A stretch of DNA of 64,000 nt from Citrobacter amalonaticus (lineage in GTDB: Bacteria > Pseudomonadota > Gammaproteobacteria > Enterobacterales > Enterobacteriaceae): assembly GCF_002918555.1 (NCBI RefSeq), contig NZ_PQMB01000001.1:372087-436086 (forward strand). Direction: 5' to 3'. Both the position numbers and the translations under genes were made by a program. The notes under the pieces were generated by a model. The model was given only the letters and a program-made list of their open reading frames with translations. It had not been told where the DNA came from and searched no databases. This document shows, in pieces, positions 1-7,386 of this stretch. Position 1 is the first letter of the stretch. Every line of letters starts with the position of its first letter.

Positions 1-558
1 CAGCACCAGCTCCAGATTGTTATCATATCGGTCACCCAGCTCAGCCAGATATTTCACGCCCAGACTAATATTGATCTCAGGATCAAATAAATGCTCGCGT
101 TTAATATTCAGTCTCTCACCTTTTGCCAGCTCTTTTGCGGTGGCGGGCATCAATTGCATAAGTCCAAGCGCGCCCTTAGATGAGACAGCATTTTGCTTAT
201 ATCCCGACTCTTCTGAAATAATGGCATTAACAAGATGTGGATCGACATTATAGCGCTCAGCCTGCTCTCTTACGTAACGCGTAATTTCAGGCCTATGCAT
301 TACATTTGATTTTTGCCCACGCGTTCCGGGCTTACCGGCAACTCTGATGGCAGAGTCTGCTTTTTTCTTCATCTTCTTCCGGATACTGGCCGCAAGAGAT
401 GAGGGAACCATGCAAGGCTTATATTCTGGACCTCTTTTCATTGTCGAAATCCGGATAATCTTTTGCGGATCGGTGTAGCAGTACGACTTAGCCCATGCGA
501 GGTTGCTCATAGCCGGCATGGTTGCCAGCAGGATAAAAATCCATCGCGCTATAGACAT
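1..558 (-). CDS. IagB-like lytic transglycosylase, 3' end cut by window edge
   Basis: The reading frame opens at ATG 558-556 and stays open for 186 codons to base 1, so the C-terminus is missing. Residues 1-23 form a signal peptide ending in AWA, followed by a basic linker (about 56-80). The SLT fold starts near residue 90; ESGY (catalytic Glu117) and SSKGALGLMQLMP (127-138) are the family hallmarks. Such enzymes open peptidoglycan for the assembling injectisome in the periplasm. It starts 21 nt after spaS on the same strand, so it is probably co-transcribed. The long N-terminal linker is larger than I expect for IagB; the assignment to the T3SS-associated class rests on position. Confidence 0.88.
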   Translation of the reverse strand, partial: MSIARWIFILLATMPAMSNLAWAKSYCYTDPQKIIRISTMKRGPEYKPCMVPSSLAASIRKKMKKKADSAIRVAGKPGTRGQKSNVMHRPEITRYVREQAERYNVDPHLVNAIISEESGYKQNAVSSKGALGLMQLMPATAKELAKGERLNIKREHLFDPEINISLGVKYLAELGDRYDNNLELVL

Positions 559-579
559 AACACGTCCTTTTGTTAATTT

Positions 580-1665
580 TTAGTTACTATTTTCTGTCCC
601 TGAAGTCTCAGTATCTTGAGGAGCCTCTGGCTCTATTTTACCCGCATTCTCAACTTGTTCCAGCCAATTTATAATCTGCATGAGAGAAACCAGATGGGTA
701 TTCTCAACCAGCATGAACGGCTGCGCAGTCTTATAGATAGCCCTGGCTAATGAGATATTCCTTAGTACAGGTACATTATTCGCTTCTGCATATTTTATTA
801 CGGCAATCGCTTTGGCATTTTTCTCAACCAATGAAATAAACGGCGTAGCCATAAATCCGCTATGATAGAAAATACCAATAGCAATATGCGTCGGGTTTGC
901 CAGAATGAATTTAGATCCACGGATATCTGACTTCGTTTGTTCAGACAGCATCTCCTGATGCACTTGCTTACGTTTGCTTTTTATTTCCGGATTGCCTTCA
1001 TTATTTTTATACTCTTGCTTGATTTCCTGCTTAGTCATCATCAGATCTTTGATGTACAAAAAGAACTCTGCCAGGGCATCAAAGGCGATGACCACCAGGA
1101 TGGGGATCAGCATATAGAGAACAAGTAAAGGCAGCAGACCACGCCAGATAGCGATAAAATGGGTCAGGTCGCTATACGGCAAAGAAAATATTCTTTGATG
1201 GTACTTTATAACAAAAATAACGATGCCGCATACCGCCATAAACAGGAACATAATAGATTTTATGCTATCTTTAAGCGATCGCATGCTGAATATTTTTTTA
1301 AATCCAGAAACAGGATTAATACTGGAGAAGTCGATACGGATAGCTTCTGATGCAAAGTGAAAACGTGTTTGGATCATCGTTAATAAAACGGCAAGAAAGA
1401 TCGAAACGCCAACAATAGAAGCGATGATCCGTAGTGCGGTGATGCAAACCATCTTTGTATATTCTTCCAGCGATAATTCTACAAAGCCGGTACTGAATAT
1501 ATCAAAATAAAAAGTCAGGTCGTCACCAGAAAGTGTCAGGTAAACAAAACCCGCGATCCCCATCAAGGACAGAAAGCCGACAAAATCCCGGCTAATAAAA
1601 ATCTGCCCCTTTTTAGCCGAGTCTTCTTTTTTCTTCTCTGTGGGTAGTTCGGTTTTCTGTTCCAT
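580..1665 (-). CDS. spaS: T3SS export switch protein SpaS/EscU/FlhB family
   Basis: This 361-aa inner-membrane protein controls the switch from needle subunits to later substrates. The N-terminus has the family KTE-PT-KK-DSAKKGQ pattern, four hydrophobic segments follow in residues 28-200, and the cytoplasmic domain carries the autocleavage site NPTH at 257-260 (cleavage after Asn257). The C-terminal tail (340-361) is acidic and rich in Glu/Thr. Length fits SpaS (about 356 aa). It is the last export-apparatus gene of the operon, starting 3 nt after the spaR stop. No clear Shine-Dalgarno is visible, which suggests translational coupling to spaR. Confidence 0.95.
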   Translation of the reverse strand: MEQKTELPTEKKKEDSAKKGQIFISRDFVGFLSLMGIAGFVYLTLSGDDLTFYFDIFSTGFVELSLEEYTKMVCITALRIIASIVGVSIFLAVLLTMIQTRFHFASEAIRIDFSSINPVSGFKKIFSMRSLKDSIKSIMFLFMAVCGIVIFVIKYHQRIFSLPYSDLTHFIAIWRGLLPLLVLYMLIPILVVIAFDALAEFFLYIKDLMMTKQEIKQEYKNNEGNPEIKSKRKQVHQEMLSEQTKSDIRGSKFILANPTHIAIGIFYHSGFMATPFISLVEKNAKAIAVIKYAEANNVPVLRNISLARAIYKTAQPFMLVENTHLVSLMQIINWLEQVENAGKIEPEAPQDTETSGTENSN

Positions 1666-1668
1666 ATA

Positions 1669-2436
1669 TTATTGCACGGTCATTCTGAGGAAAGATAACA
1701 ATTTCATCTCCAGCAACCTGGGCGTCAGCACTGATGTCATATAAATGAGTAAGACCAGGAAGGCAATGAAGCTTTTTATTGATAATGCCACTGAAAAAGC
1801 ATTCAACTGTGGTGCAAAACGCGACAGTACGCCAATTGAAATTTCTATCAGAAAAAGGGAGACAACAACAGGGCCAACCAGGATCACTGCCGACGACATC
1901 AGGGTATTAAGTAAGGAAATTATTTTTACAACCAGGGACCATTTGAACGCGAACATTTCATTAAGAGGAAAAATAGTATATGTTTCATAAACGGCTTTGA
2001 CAATAATTGCCATCCCGTCATTAATAACAAAAATGGCTGAAAAGTAAAAGTTCATAAAAGAGGCCATGAACGATGCATCCACACCGATGCCAGGGTTCAT
2101 GGTACTACTGATTGTCGCGCCACGCTGGTTATCAATGATTTCCCCGATGGCCAGAACAATCCAGAAAGGTATTGCAAAACAAAATCCGCACATCAGGCCG
2201 ACAATGATCTCTTTGAATACGACCGCAAGGAAGGGCATATCGATAATATCTGCATACTGCCCTGCCAGAAGGGGCAAAAAGCCGATGACGATAAAAATGA
2301 TGATCACATTTTTTACAATCATTCCCCCCAGCATTTGGCTGTTTAAATAGGGTAGCAGCAGGAATATTGGCAATAGTCTTGCCATCCCATAGATGGTCGT
2401 AATAATTATCAGATGAAAGTCAGCGTAATAATTCAA
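1669..2436 (-). CDS. spaR: T3SS export apparatus protein SpaR/EscT/FliR family, TTG start
   Basis: This 255-aa, almost wholly hydrophobic protein is the FliR-type subunit of the export gate (SpaP-SpaQ-SpaR) in the inner membrane. Family signatures include IDNQRGATISS in the centre and LLSRFAPQLNAFS near the C-terminus. The start is TTG at 2436-2434, with AGGA about nine bases upstream that overlaps the spaQ stop. The first in-frame ATG would remove the first transmembrane helix, so TTG is preferred. It lies 11 nt after spaQ. Confidence 0.94.
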   Translation of the reverse strand: MNYYADFHLIIITTIYGMARLLPIFLLLPYLNSQMLGGMIVKNVIIIFIVIGFLPLLAGQYADIIDMPFLAVVFKEIIVGLMCGFCFAIPFWIVLAIGEIIDNQRGATISSTMNPGIGVDASFMASFMNFYFSAIFVINDGMAIIVKAVYETYTIFPLNEMFAFKWSLVVKIISLLNTLMSSAVILVGPVVVSLFLIEISIGVLSRFAPQLNAFSVALSIKSFIAFLVLLIYMTSVLTPRLLEMKLLSFLRMTVQ

Positions 2437-2447
2437 GAAAATAATTC

Positions 2448-2708
2448 CTAGCGAACCTTGAAAGCCAGACTGAGGACTTCAACTGCGTAATTTCGCATGG
2501 TTGAAATAAACCAGGGCGCCGTCATAAACAGGCAGCAACAAACGACCAGTAGCTTAACGCCAAACGGCAACGTTTGTTCCTGAATATGCGTAATTGCCTG
2601 TATTAATGCAACCAATAGCCCAACGCCGGTCGCCACGAGGACCGGTAGCGCTGATAATAACAGGATCAGATACAGTCCTTTATTACTGATATAAAAAATC
2701 ATATCCAT
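2448..2708 (-). CDS. spaQ: T3SS export apparatus protein SpaQ/EscS/FliQ family
   Basis: This 86-aa protein has two transmembrane helices (about residues 13-38 and 50-75) joined by a short polar loop containing THIQEQTLPFG, the diagnostic FliQ-family segment. It forms part of the helical export gate with SpaP and SpaR. The ATG at 2708 follows an AGGGTAAAG ribosome-binding region. It lies 12 nt after spaP; the size matches SpaQ (86 aa). Confidence 0.95.
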   Translation of the reverse strand: MDMIFYISNKGLYLILLLSALPVLVATGVGLLVALIQAITHIQEQTLPFGVKLLVVCCCLFMTAPWFISTMRNYAVEVLSLAFKVR

Positions 2709-2720
2709 GTTTACTTTACC

Positions 2721-3404
2721 CTAACCTTTCCATAAACTTGAATATTGCATGACCATCCCGGTTGCAACTTTTGACCAGCCGTCAATAGCAACAAACAATA
2801 TCAGCTTAATAGGCAATGATATTGTAACGGGGCTCATCATCATCATTCCCAGCGCCAGCAAAATATTAGAAACAACCAAATCCACAACAATAAAAGGCAA
2901 ATAAATATAGAAACCAAGGATGAAGGCATCTTTGATTTCACTTAACGCATAGGCCGCCAGCAAGGAAAAAATGGATGCGCTTTCCGCCGTGAGCTTCTCA
3001 GGCCCTTTCCTGTCTTCGCCCGCTATCTTCTTCTGCTGGGTATAGATATCATCAAAGAATTTCAGCAGGGGTTTATCTGAGAATTTGAATAAATAACGCT
3101 TGTAGTCGCTTAACCCTTCATCAACAAAGTTTCGTACCGAGTCAACCTGATGAAAGTCCACCCCCTCCGTGACAGCGTAATCGTATACTTTTGTCGCAAT
3201 GGGAAACATAACAAACGCAGCCAGCAGCAGTGCAAGCGAGTTCAACGTGAGTGTTGATGGCACCTGCTGCAAGCCAATCGCATTTTTAATCAATGAGAAA
3301 ACGATCGAAAACTTAATAAAGCATGTACCGCCAGCAATCAAAAAGGGCAACAGCGTTGCAAAACTGAGCATACCTATTAAGGCAATATCATTTGTTCCCC
3401 ACAT
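2721..3404 (-). CDS. spaP: T3SS export apparatus protein SpaP/EscR/FliP family
   Basis: The 227-aa protein is the pentameric core of the export gate. Visible family features are FLIAGGTCFIKFSIVFSLIKNA with the LQQVPS motif near the N-terminus, a soluble middle domain (about 75-150), and the strongly conserved YALSEIKDAF-GFYIYLPF-VDLVVSNILLALGMMMMSP stretch in the C-terminal third. A GGGGAG ribosome-binding site lies four bases before ATG 3404. The gene sits 10 nt after spaO in the conserved order spaO-P-Q-R-S. Confidence 0.96.
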   Translation of the reverse strand: MWGTNDIALIGMLSFATLLPFLIAGGTCFIKFSIVFSLIKNAIGLQQVPSTLTLNSLALLLAAFVMFPIATKVYDYAVTEGVDFHQVDSVRNFVDEGLSDYKRYLFKFSDKPLLKFFDDIYTQQKKIAGEDRKGPEKLTAESASIFSLLAAYALSEIKDAFILGFYIYLPFIVVDLVVSNILLALGMMMMSPVTISLPIKLILFVAIDGWSKVATGMVMQYSSLWKG

Positions 3405-3414
3405 GATACTCCCC

Positions 3415-3720
3415 TTACACCGTTCCGTTTATGCTGTGTATTTCTACGGCCAGTTTGTCATCCACACGGACCAGTTCGCCATTCGCTATAACATGCTTGC
3501 CAACGCGCAGACTCACGTTAACCTGCGAGCCATCGCTATGCAGTGGTAAACGTGAATTCACTTGCATATTCTGGAGTTCTGCCAAAGTCATGCTGCGTTC
3601 TTCAAGGAAGAACGTCACCTTTAGTTCAAGGTTATCAACCGCCAGGTGACTCGCTTCAATGAGTGTTGTATTATCTTCCACTCTTTCTGTATCGTATTCA
3701 TCCATTGATTCAACAATCAT
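3415..3720 (-). CDS. Predicted internal-start product of spaO (SpaO C-terminal short form)
   Basis: Within spaO, AGAGGA (3725-3730) precedes an in-frame ATG (3720-3718) by about five bases; initiation there gives a 101-residue C-terminal SPOA protein. SctQ homologues including Salmonella SpaO are known to make such a short form, of about the same size, by internal initiation. The site is seen directly; its use is inferred. Confidence 0.6.
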   Translation of the reverse strand: MIVESMDEYDTERVEDNTTLIEASHLAVDNLELKVTFFLEERSMTLAELQNMQVNSRLPLHSDGSQVNVSLRVGKHVIANGELVRVDDKLAVEIHSINGTV

Positions 3721-4341
3721 ATTGTCCTCTTCGATTACAAATTCCATGATTAATTTATTCGCCACGATAATATTAAAAGTGGGTATATCCAGTATTAACA
3801 AGTCGCCGCAGTTTAAGTTAACGATATCTCTGTAATGAATTTCGGTATAACCCAAAATAATTTGTGCCTGTAATTCAAGATTCGACCAGTTTGCTTCGTT
3901 TTCTTTCTGCGGTAATGCCGGTACATCAATATCCGTAAGCCCGGCCCAGATAAATGCTTCGGTTGGGGCCATAGAGACCAACGGATAAGCAATCTGCCTG
4001 TTATCCACAATTTCTTGTACGGTAAAATCCCTGACAGGTTGTAAAGATACCGGCATCGATAATTGATGACTGAAAAAATAACGCCGCGCTAATCCAACAA
4101 GCAGGGTTTTATCAATTATTTCTACAGGCAGAGCCTCTACGCCTGCTGAGCAATGGCGTAAAAGATTATCCACATCACAATACAAATTCACGACGCGATC
4201 GTTTAATGTTGCTGCAATATGAATCAATGTCTGTTGAGGTGGCGATGTCAGCGTCAGATAACTTTTTCCCGCAGCCTGAGCATATCTTTTTAATGACTCT
4301 TCGCGAGTGCTCACTTCACGTAGCGTAAGGGAACTCATCAT
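3415..4341 (-). CDS. spaO: T3SS sorting-platform (C-ring) protein SpaO/SctQ
   Basis: The 308-aa protein carries two SPOA domains, the second in residues about 235-305 (LELKVTFFLEERSMTLAELQ onward), and a poorly conserved N-terminal half. SpaO forms the cytoplasmic sorting-platform pods with OrgA and OrgB. Two adjacent ATGs (4341 and 4338) overlap the spaN/invJ stop, so translation is coupled. An internal ATG at 3720 with its own ribosome-binding site probably yields a separate C-terminal form (listed separately). Length matches Salmonella SpaO (303 aa). Confidence 0.92.
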   Translation of the reverse strand: MMSSLTLREVSTREESLKRYAQAAGKSYLTLTSPPQQTLIHIAATLNDRVVNLYCDVDNLLRHCSAGVEALPVEIIDKTLLVGLARRYFFSHQLSMPVSLQPVRDFTVQEIVDNRQIAYPLVSMAPTEAFIWAGLTDIDVPALPQKENEANWSNLELQAQIILGYTEIHYRDIVNLNCGDLLILDIPTFNIIVANKLIMEFVIEEDNMIVESMDEYDTERVEDNTTLIEASHLAVDNLELKVTFFLEERSMTLAELQNMQVNSRLPLHSDGSQVNVSLRVGKHVIANGELVRVDDKLAVEIHSINGTV

Positions 4342-5252
4342 TCGCTCTCTTCTTCATCATTATTCTGCTGCGAATTCTGGCCCTGCTCCTGATCCTGCGA
4401 GGTTGCCCGCTCTATCTGCACGTAAGATAATCCATCCTGTTGCTGTTGCCTGGTTAATGCGCTGTGAACAGTCTCGTTAGACGGAATAATCGTAACCTCG
4501 TTGGTTGACGACATGACATCGTGGAAAACCAGCTTAGCCGTATGCGTGTTATTGTCTCCCCAGCTTTTAAAATGCCAGGTCATTTCTGAGCGCGAAATAT
4601 CGCCATTATTCATCACGTTTTCGGCAGGAGAATTGCCGTCTACCGTCGGCTGTCCCTGAAGCATCGCCTGCGTAAAGGGGGTTTCTCGCCTCAGCGTGCC
4701 GTCATGGTTATTTATCGCGGGAATCGTCTGTAATATTCCTGCCTTGTCGCGGTCGGAGAATAGCTGACCAAACGTATTCCCCTCCGCTTCAGGGATCTTC
4801 ATATCGGATTCCCGCGATTCGCCTTGCAGTTCCGCAGCTGGCGTAGCCAGATTTTGTGCAGATGCGCGCTCGCTGGCGAGTGCGTTCGCCTTTGCCGCCA
4901 CCGCTGATGCAGCTACTATTTCTGTCAGCTTAGAGGAATCTGTTGTTCCTTCCGCCTGCTTTATGCGTGTTGCCGTTATTACCGAATCGCTATTTAGCGA
5001 CATCGCTGGCGTTGTGAGCAACTTGCCCTGTACAGCCTGCTGCATCCGCTCAGAGACCGGCTGCATCGACGGCAACGAAGCCAGCCCTAATCCGCCAGCA
5101 ACAATATCTTCATCTTCCTGGGCGTGCTGATCTTTTTTGAGCTTATTGCCGCAACGCTCTGCGAGAGACACGACAGGTTCATTATCCTGATCGCCCAATC
5201 TACAATATTCAGAAGCCAGTTTAATATTTATTGAATTGTCCACGTCGCACAC
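4338..5252 (-). CDS. invJ: T3SS needle-length regulator, InvJ/SpaN-like
   Basis: The 304-aa protein has the hallmarks of a secreted needle-length regulator: low-complexity Ala/Ser/Gln-rich central region (100-200), few hydrophobic stretches, and a C-terminal conserved block around TWHFKSWG and AKLVFHD resembling the T3S4/Spa32 domain. It sits where invJ/spaN sits in SPI-1, between invI and spaO, overlapping the invI stop by 25 nt and spaO by 4 nt. The tail after residue 285 is Gln/Asn/Glu-rich. Sequence similarity in this family is weak, so assignment relies on position, composition and the C-terminal block. Confidence 0.82.
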   Translation of the reverse strand: MCDVDNSINIKLASEYCRLGDQDNEPVVSLAERCGNKLKKDQHAQEDEDIVAGGLGLASLPSMQPVSERMQQAVQGKLLTTPAMSLNSDSVITATRIKQAEGTTDSSKLTEIVAASAVAAKANALASERASAQNLATPAAELQGESRESDMKIPEAEGNTFGQLFSDRDKAGILQTIPAINNHDGTLRRETPFTQAMLQGQPTVDGNSPAENVMNNGDISRSEMTWHFKSWGDNNTHTAKLVFHDVMSSTNEVTIIPSNETVHSALTRQQQQDGLSYVQIERATSQDQEQGQNSQQNNDEEESE

Positions 5253-5680
5253 TCTTCAGCCGCTTTTTCATCTCTATGGATATCTTTTCTGATGCGCATT
5301 TTTTTCGCGTTATCGGACATCCATTCCCATTTCTTTTTTTTCTTCTCATAATGCAAACGCAGTTTAATAAAATCGTCGCGTCTCTCGGTCAGTTGCTCCA
5401 TCGAACTGGTTGTTTCCTGCACCTGGAGTTGTAAATCTTCATGACGCGACAAAATAAGCGCTTCTTTACGCTTTAGCGTATATATTTCCCGTTGCGCTAC
5501 CGCTTTACCGAACGTTTCCGCCCACATCATTCTGAGCTGTCGCTGCATATCTTGTGCTTGTTCATGCATATTAAGCAGTTGTTCTTTTAGCTCTGTAAGC
5601 CTTTTTTCACAGACGGTGATTTTGGCAATAGTGCGGCTACAGTGCTCATCGTAAAAGCGTACCAGGCGTTTAGATTGCAT
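5228..5680 (-). CDS. invI: T3SS central stalk protein InvI/SpaM family
   Basis: A 150-aa, highly charged, helical protein with long coiled-coil potential (about residues 20-120), the pattern of the FliJ-like stalk that sits in the ATPase hexamer. I chose ATG 5680 because GGAG lies seven bases upstream and the length then matches InvI (147 aa). An upstream in-frame ATG at 5704 would overlap invC more and has no ribosome-binding site. It overlaps the invC 3' end by 11 nt and the invJ start by 25 nt. Confidence 0.87.
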   Translation of the reverse strand: MQSKRLVRFYDEHCSRTIAKITVCEKRLTELKEQLLNMHEQAQDMQRQLRMMWAETFGKAVAQREIYTLKRKEALILSRHEDLQLQVQETTSSMEQLTERRDDFIKLRLHYEKKKKKWEWMSDNAKKMRIRKDIHRDEKAAEECATWTIQ

Positions 5681-6971
5681 ATAACAGCTCCAGCATCTCG
5701 TCAAATTCGCTACGCTCGCTCATCGCCTGCTTAACAAATCGCTCAATCACCGGTCGCTTATTAATGACCTCATCCGTTTCCGGGTTTTCGCCCGGCGTAT
5801 ATTCCCCTAAATCGAGCATCAGCTGAAGCTCATCCAGGCGTGCAACATATTCACGAATCTTTGCCGCCTGCCGTAACAGGCGCGGATCGCAAATAGAAGA
5901 AACAACCCGGCTGGCGCTGCGAAGAACATCAATTGCCGGAAAATGGCCTTTACCGCTCAGCTTTCGTGACAGATAAATATGTCCGTCGAGAATGGAACGA
6001 ATTTCATCGCCTATCGGATCAACATCGTCTTCTTCTTCAAGCAGCACGGTATAAAATGCCGTAATGCTCCCCTGATGCGTGGCTCCGCTGCGTTCAAGGA
6101 TCCGGGGTAACTCTTCAAACACAGAGGCAGGATATCCCCGGCGGGCGGGCATCTCACCGGCAGAGAGCGCCACGTCGCGCAATGCACGCGCATAGCGGGT
6201 CATAGAATCCACCATCAGAACCACCGATTTGCCATTATCACGGAAATATTCGGCAATGGTCGTCGCGATCAGCGCAGCGTTACGCCGCTCTACCGCCGGG
6301 CGGTCCGAGGTGGAATAGACAACAATGGTACTGGCGCGTTTTTCAGGAGGGATCCCTTCGGCCAGGAATTCGGTCACTTCACGTCCACGCTCCCCCACCA
6401 GGCCGATAATATAAACATCGGCTACCGAATGGTTGATAATCATCGACATCAAAGAGGTTTTACCTGCGCCCGCGCCGGCAAAGATGCCGATACGCTGACC
6501 AACGCCGCAGGTCAGCAGGCCGTCAATCACGCGAATGCCCGTCTGGAAGATCTCCCTGATAGGCCGACGTTCACTGAAATCTGGTGGAAAACTGACGATA
6601 GGTCGCTGCGTGGAAAAAGCCGGTGCGGCTTCCGACTGTTCGCCAAAACGCTGACGCACGTTGCCTTCACAGTCGATCACGCACCCCAGCAGCGAGTCAT
6701 TCAAAGGAACCGAAAACGAGGTCCCAGTAGGGACAATAATGTCAGACGTGGAGATGCCGCCCGGCGATCCCAGCAGGCTTAATGTCACACCTTCATGACC
6801 GAGACCAATAGTCTCGGCCTGACCGATCGGCACGCGGGATTGCAGAGAACGATAGAGGTAGCAGCGCTCACCGACAAAAGAAAGCTTCAGCGGCGCAGTA
6901 ATAATGGAACCAGTCACTGTTGATATTTTTGCATTGCAAGTGAAAAAATCGTGAATGGTCAAATCATCCAT
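5670..6971 (-). CDS. invC: T3SS ATPase InvC/SpaL/SctN
   Basis: The 433-aa protein is the hexameric ATPase that unfolds substrates and releases chaperones at the base of the export gate. It has an F1-beta-like N-domain (1-90), Walker A AGAGAGKT at 165-172, Walker B VVLMVDS with Asp255, and the T3SS-typical RYARALRDVALSAGEMPARRGYPASVF segment (259-285). ATG 6971 overlaps the invB stop codon by one base (TAATG), a coupled arrangement. Length and motif spacing match InvC (431 aa). Nothing suggests inactivation. Confidence 0.97.
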   Translation of the reverse strand: MDDLTIHDFFTCNAKISTVTGSIITAPLKLSFVGERCYLYRSLQSRVPIGQAETIGLGHEGVTLSLLGSPGGISTSDIIVPTGTSFSVPLNDSLLGCVIDCEGNVRQRFGEQSEAAPAFSTQRPIVSFPPDFSERRPIREIFQTGIRVIDGLLTCGVGQRIGIFAGAGAGKTSLMSMIINHSVADVYIIGLVGERGREVTEFLAEGIPPEKRASTIVVYSTSDRPAVERRNAALIATTIAEYFRDNGKSVVLMVDSMTRYARALRDVALSAGEMPARRGYPASVFEELPRILERSGATHQGSITAFYTVLLEEEDDVDPIGDEIRSILDGHIYLSRKLSGKGHFPAIDVLRSASRVVSSICDPRLLRQAAKIREYVARLDELQLMLDLGEYTPGENPETDEVINKRPVIERFVKQAMSERSEFDEMLELLYAI

Positions 6972-7375
6972 TATTTTAATACCTCATAGTATCCTTTCAT
7001 TATTTCAAAGAAACTTTCCAGCGCGATACCAAATCTCTCACCGTTTTCCATAAATTCAGGATTAACAATAGCGCGCAGTTCATACCATTCCGCACCCGCA
7101 ACCAGATGGAGCTGACCATTAGCTGCCCATTGATATTCAGCAACTAAAGACTCAATAATCCTGGGTGCGCATGCAACCAGCACATCAGGATTAACGGGAG
7201 CCAGCTGGCTCCATAAAATGACATTATCGTCAACAAACGATATTAGTAGCGTTGGCGAAGAATCAAACGTCAGCTCAATAGTTGAATGGTGATCGATGTC
7301 CGCGATAATACTCGGATCGCATCCCAGATAGTCTAAAGCTTCTTTTAGAATTTTCACTAGTTCGACCTGGTACAT
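6971..7375 (-). CDS. invB: T3SS class IB chaperone InvB/Spa15-like
   Basis: This 134-aa acidic protein has the alpha-beta chaperone pattern seen in InvB/Spa15 (ELVKILKEALDYLGCDPSIIADID at the start, a helix-rich C-terminal AIVNPEF and FFEIMKGYYEVL). The family binds N-terminal regions of several effectors and delivers them to the ATPase. AAGGAG is six bases before ATG 7375. It lies between invA and invC as in SPI-1. Its presence implies that effectors are made, though none is encoded in this window. Confidence 0.88.
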   Translation of the reverse strand: MYQVELVKILKEALDYLGCDPSIIADIDHHSTIELTFDSSPTLLISFVDDNVILWSQLAPVNPDVLVACAPRIIESLVAEYQWAANGQLHLVAGAEWYELRAIVNPEFMENGERFGIALESFFEIMKGYYEVLK

Positions 7376-7386
7376 TACATACTCCT

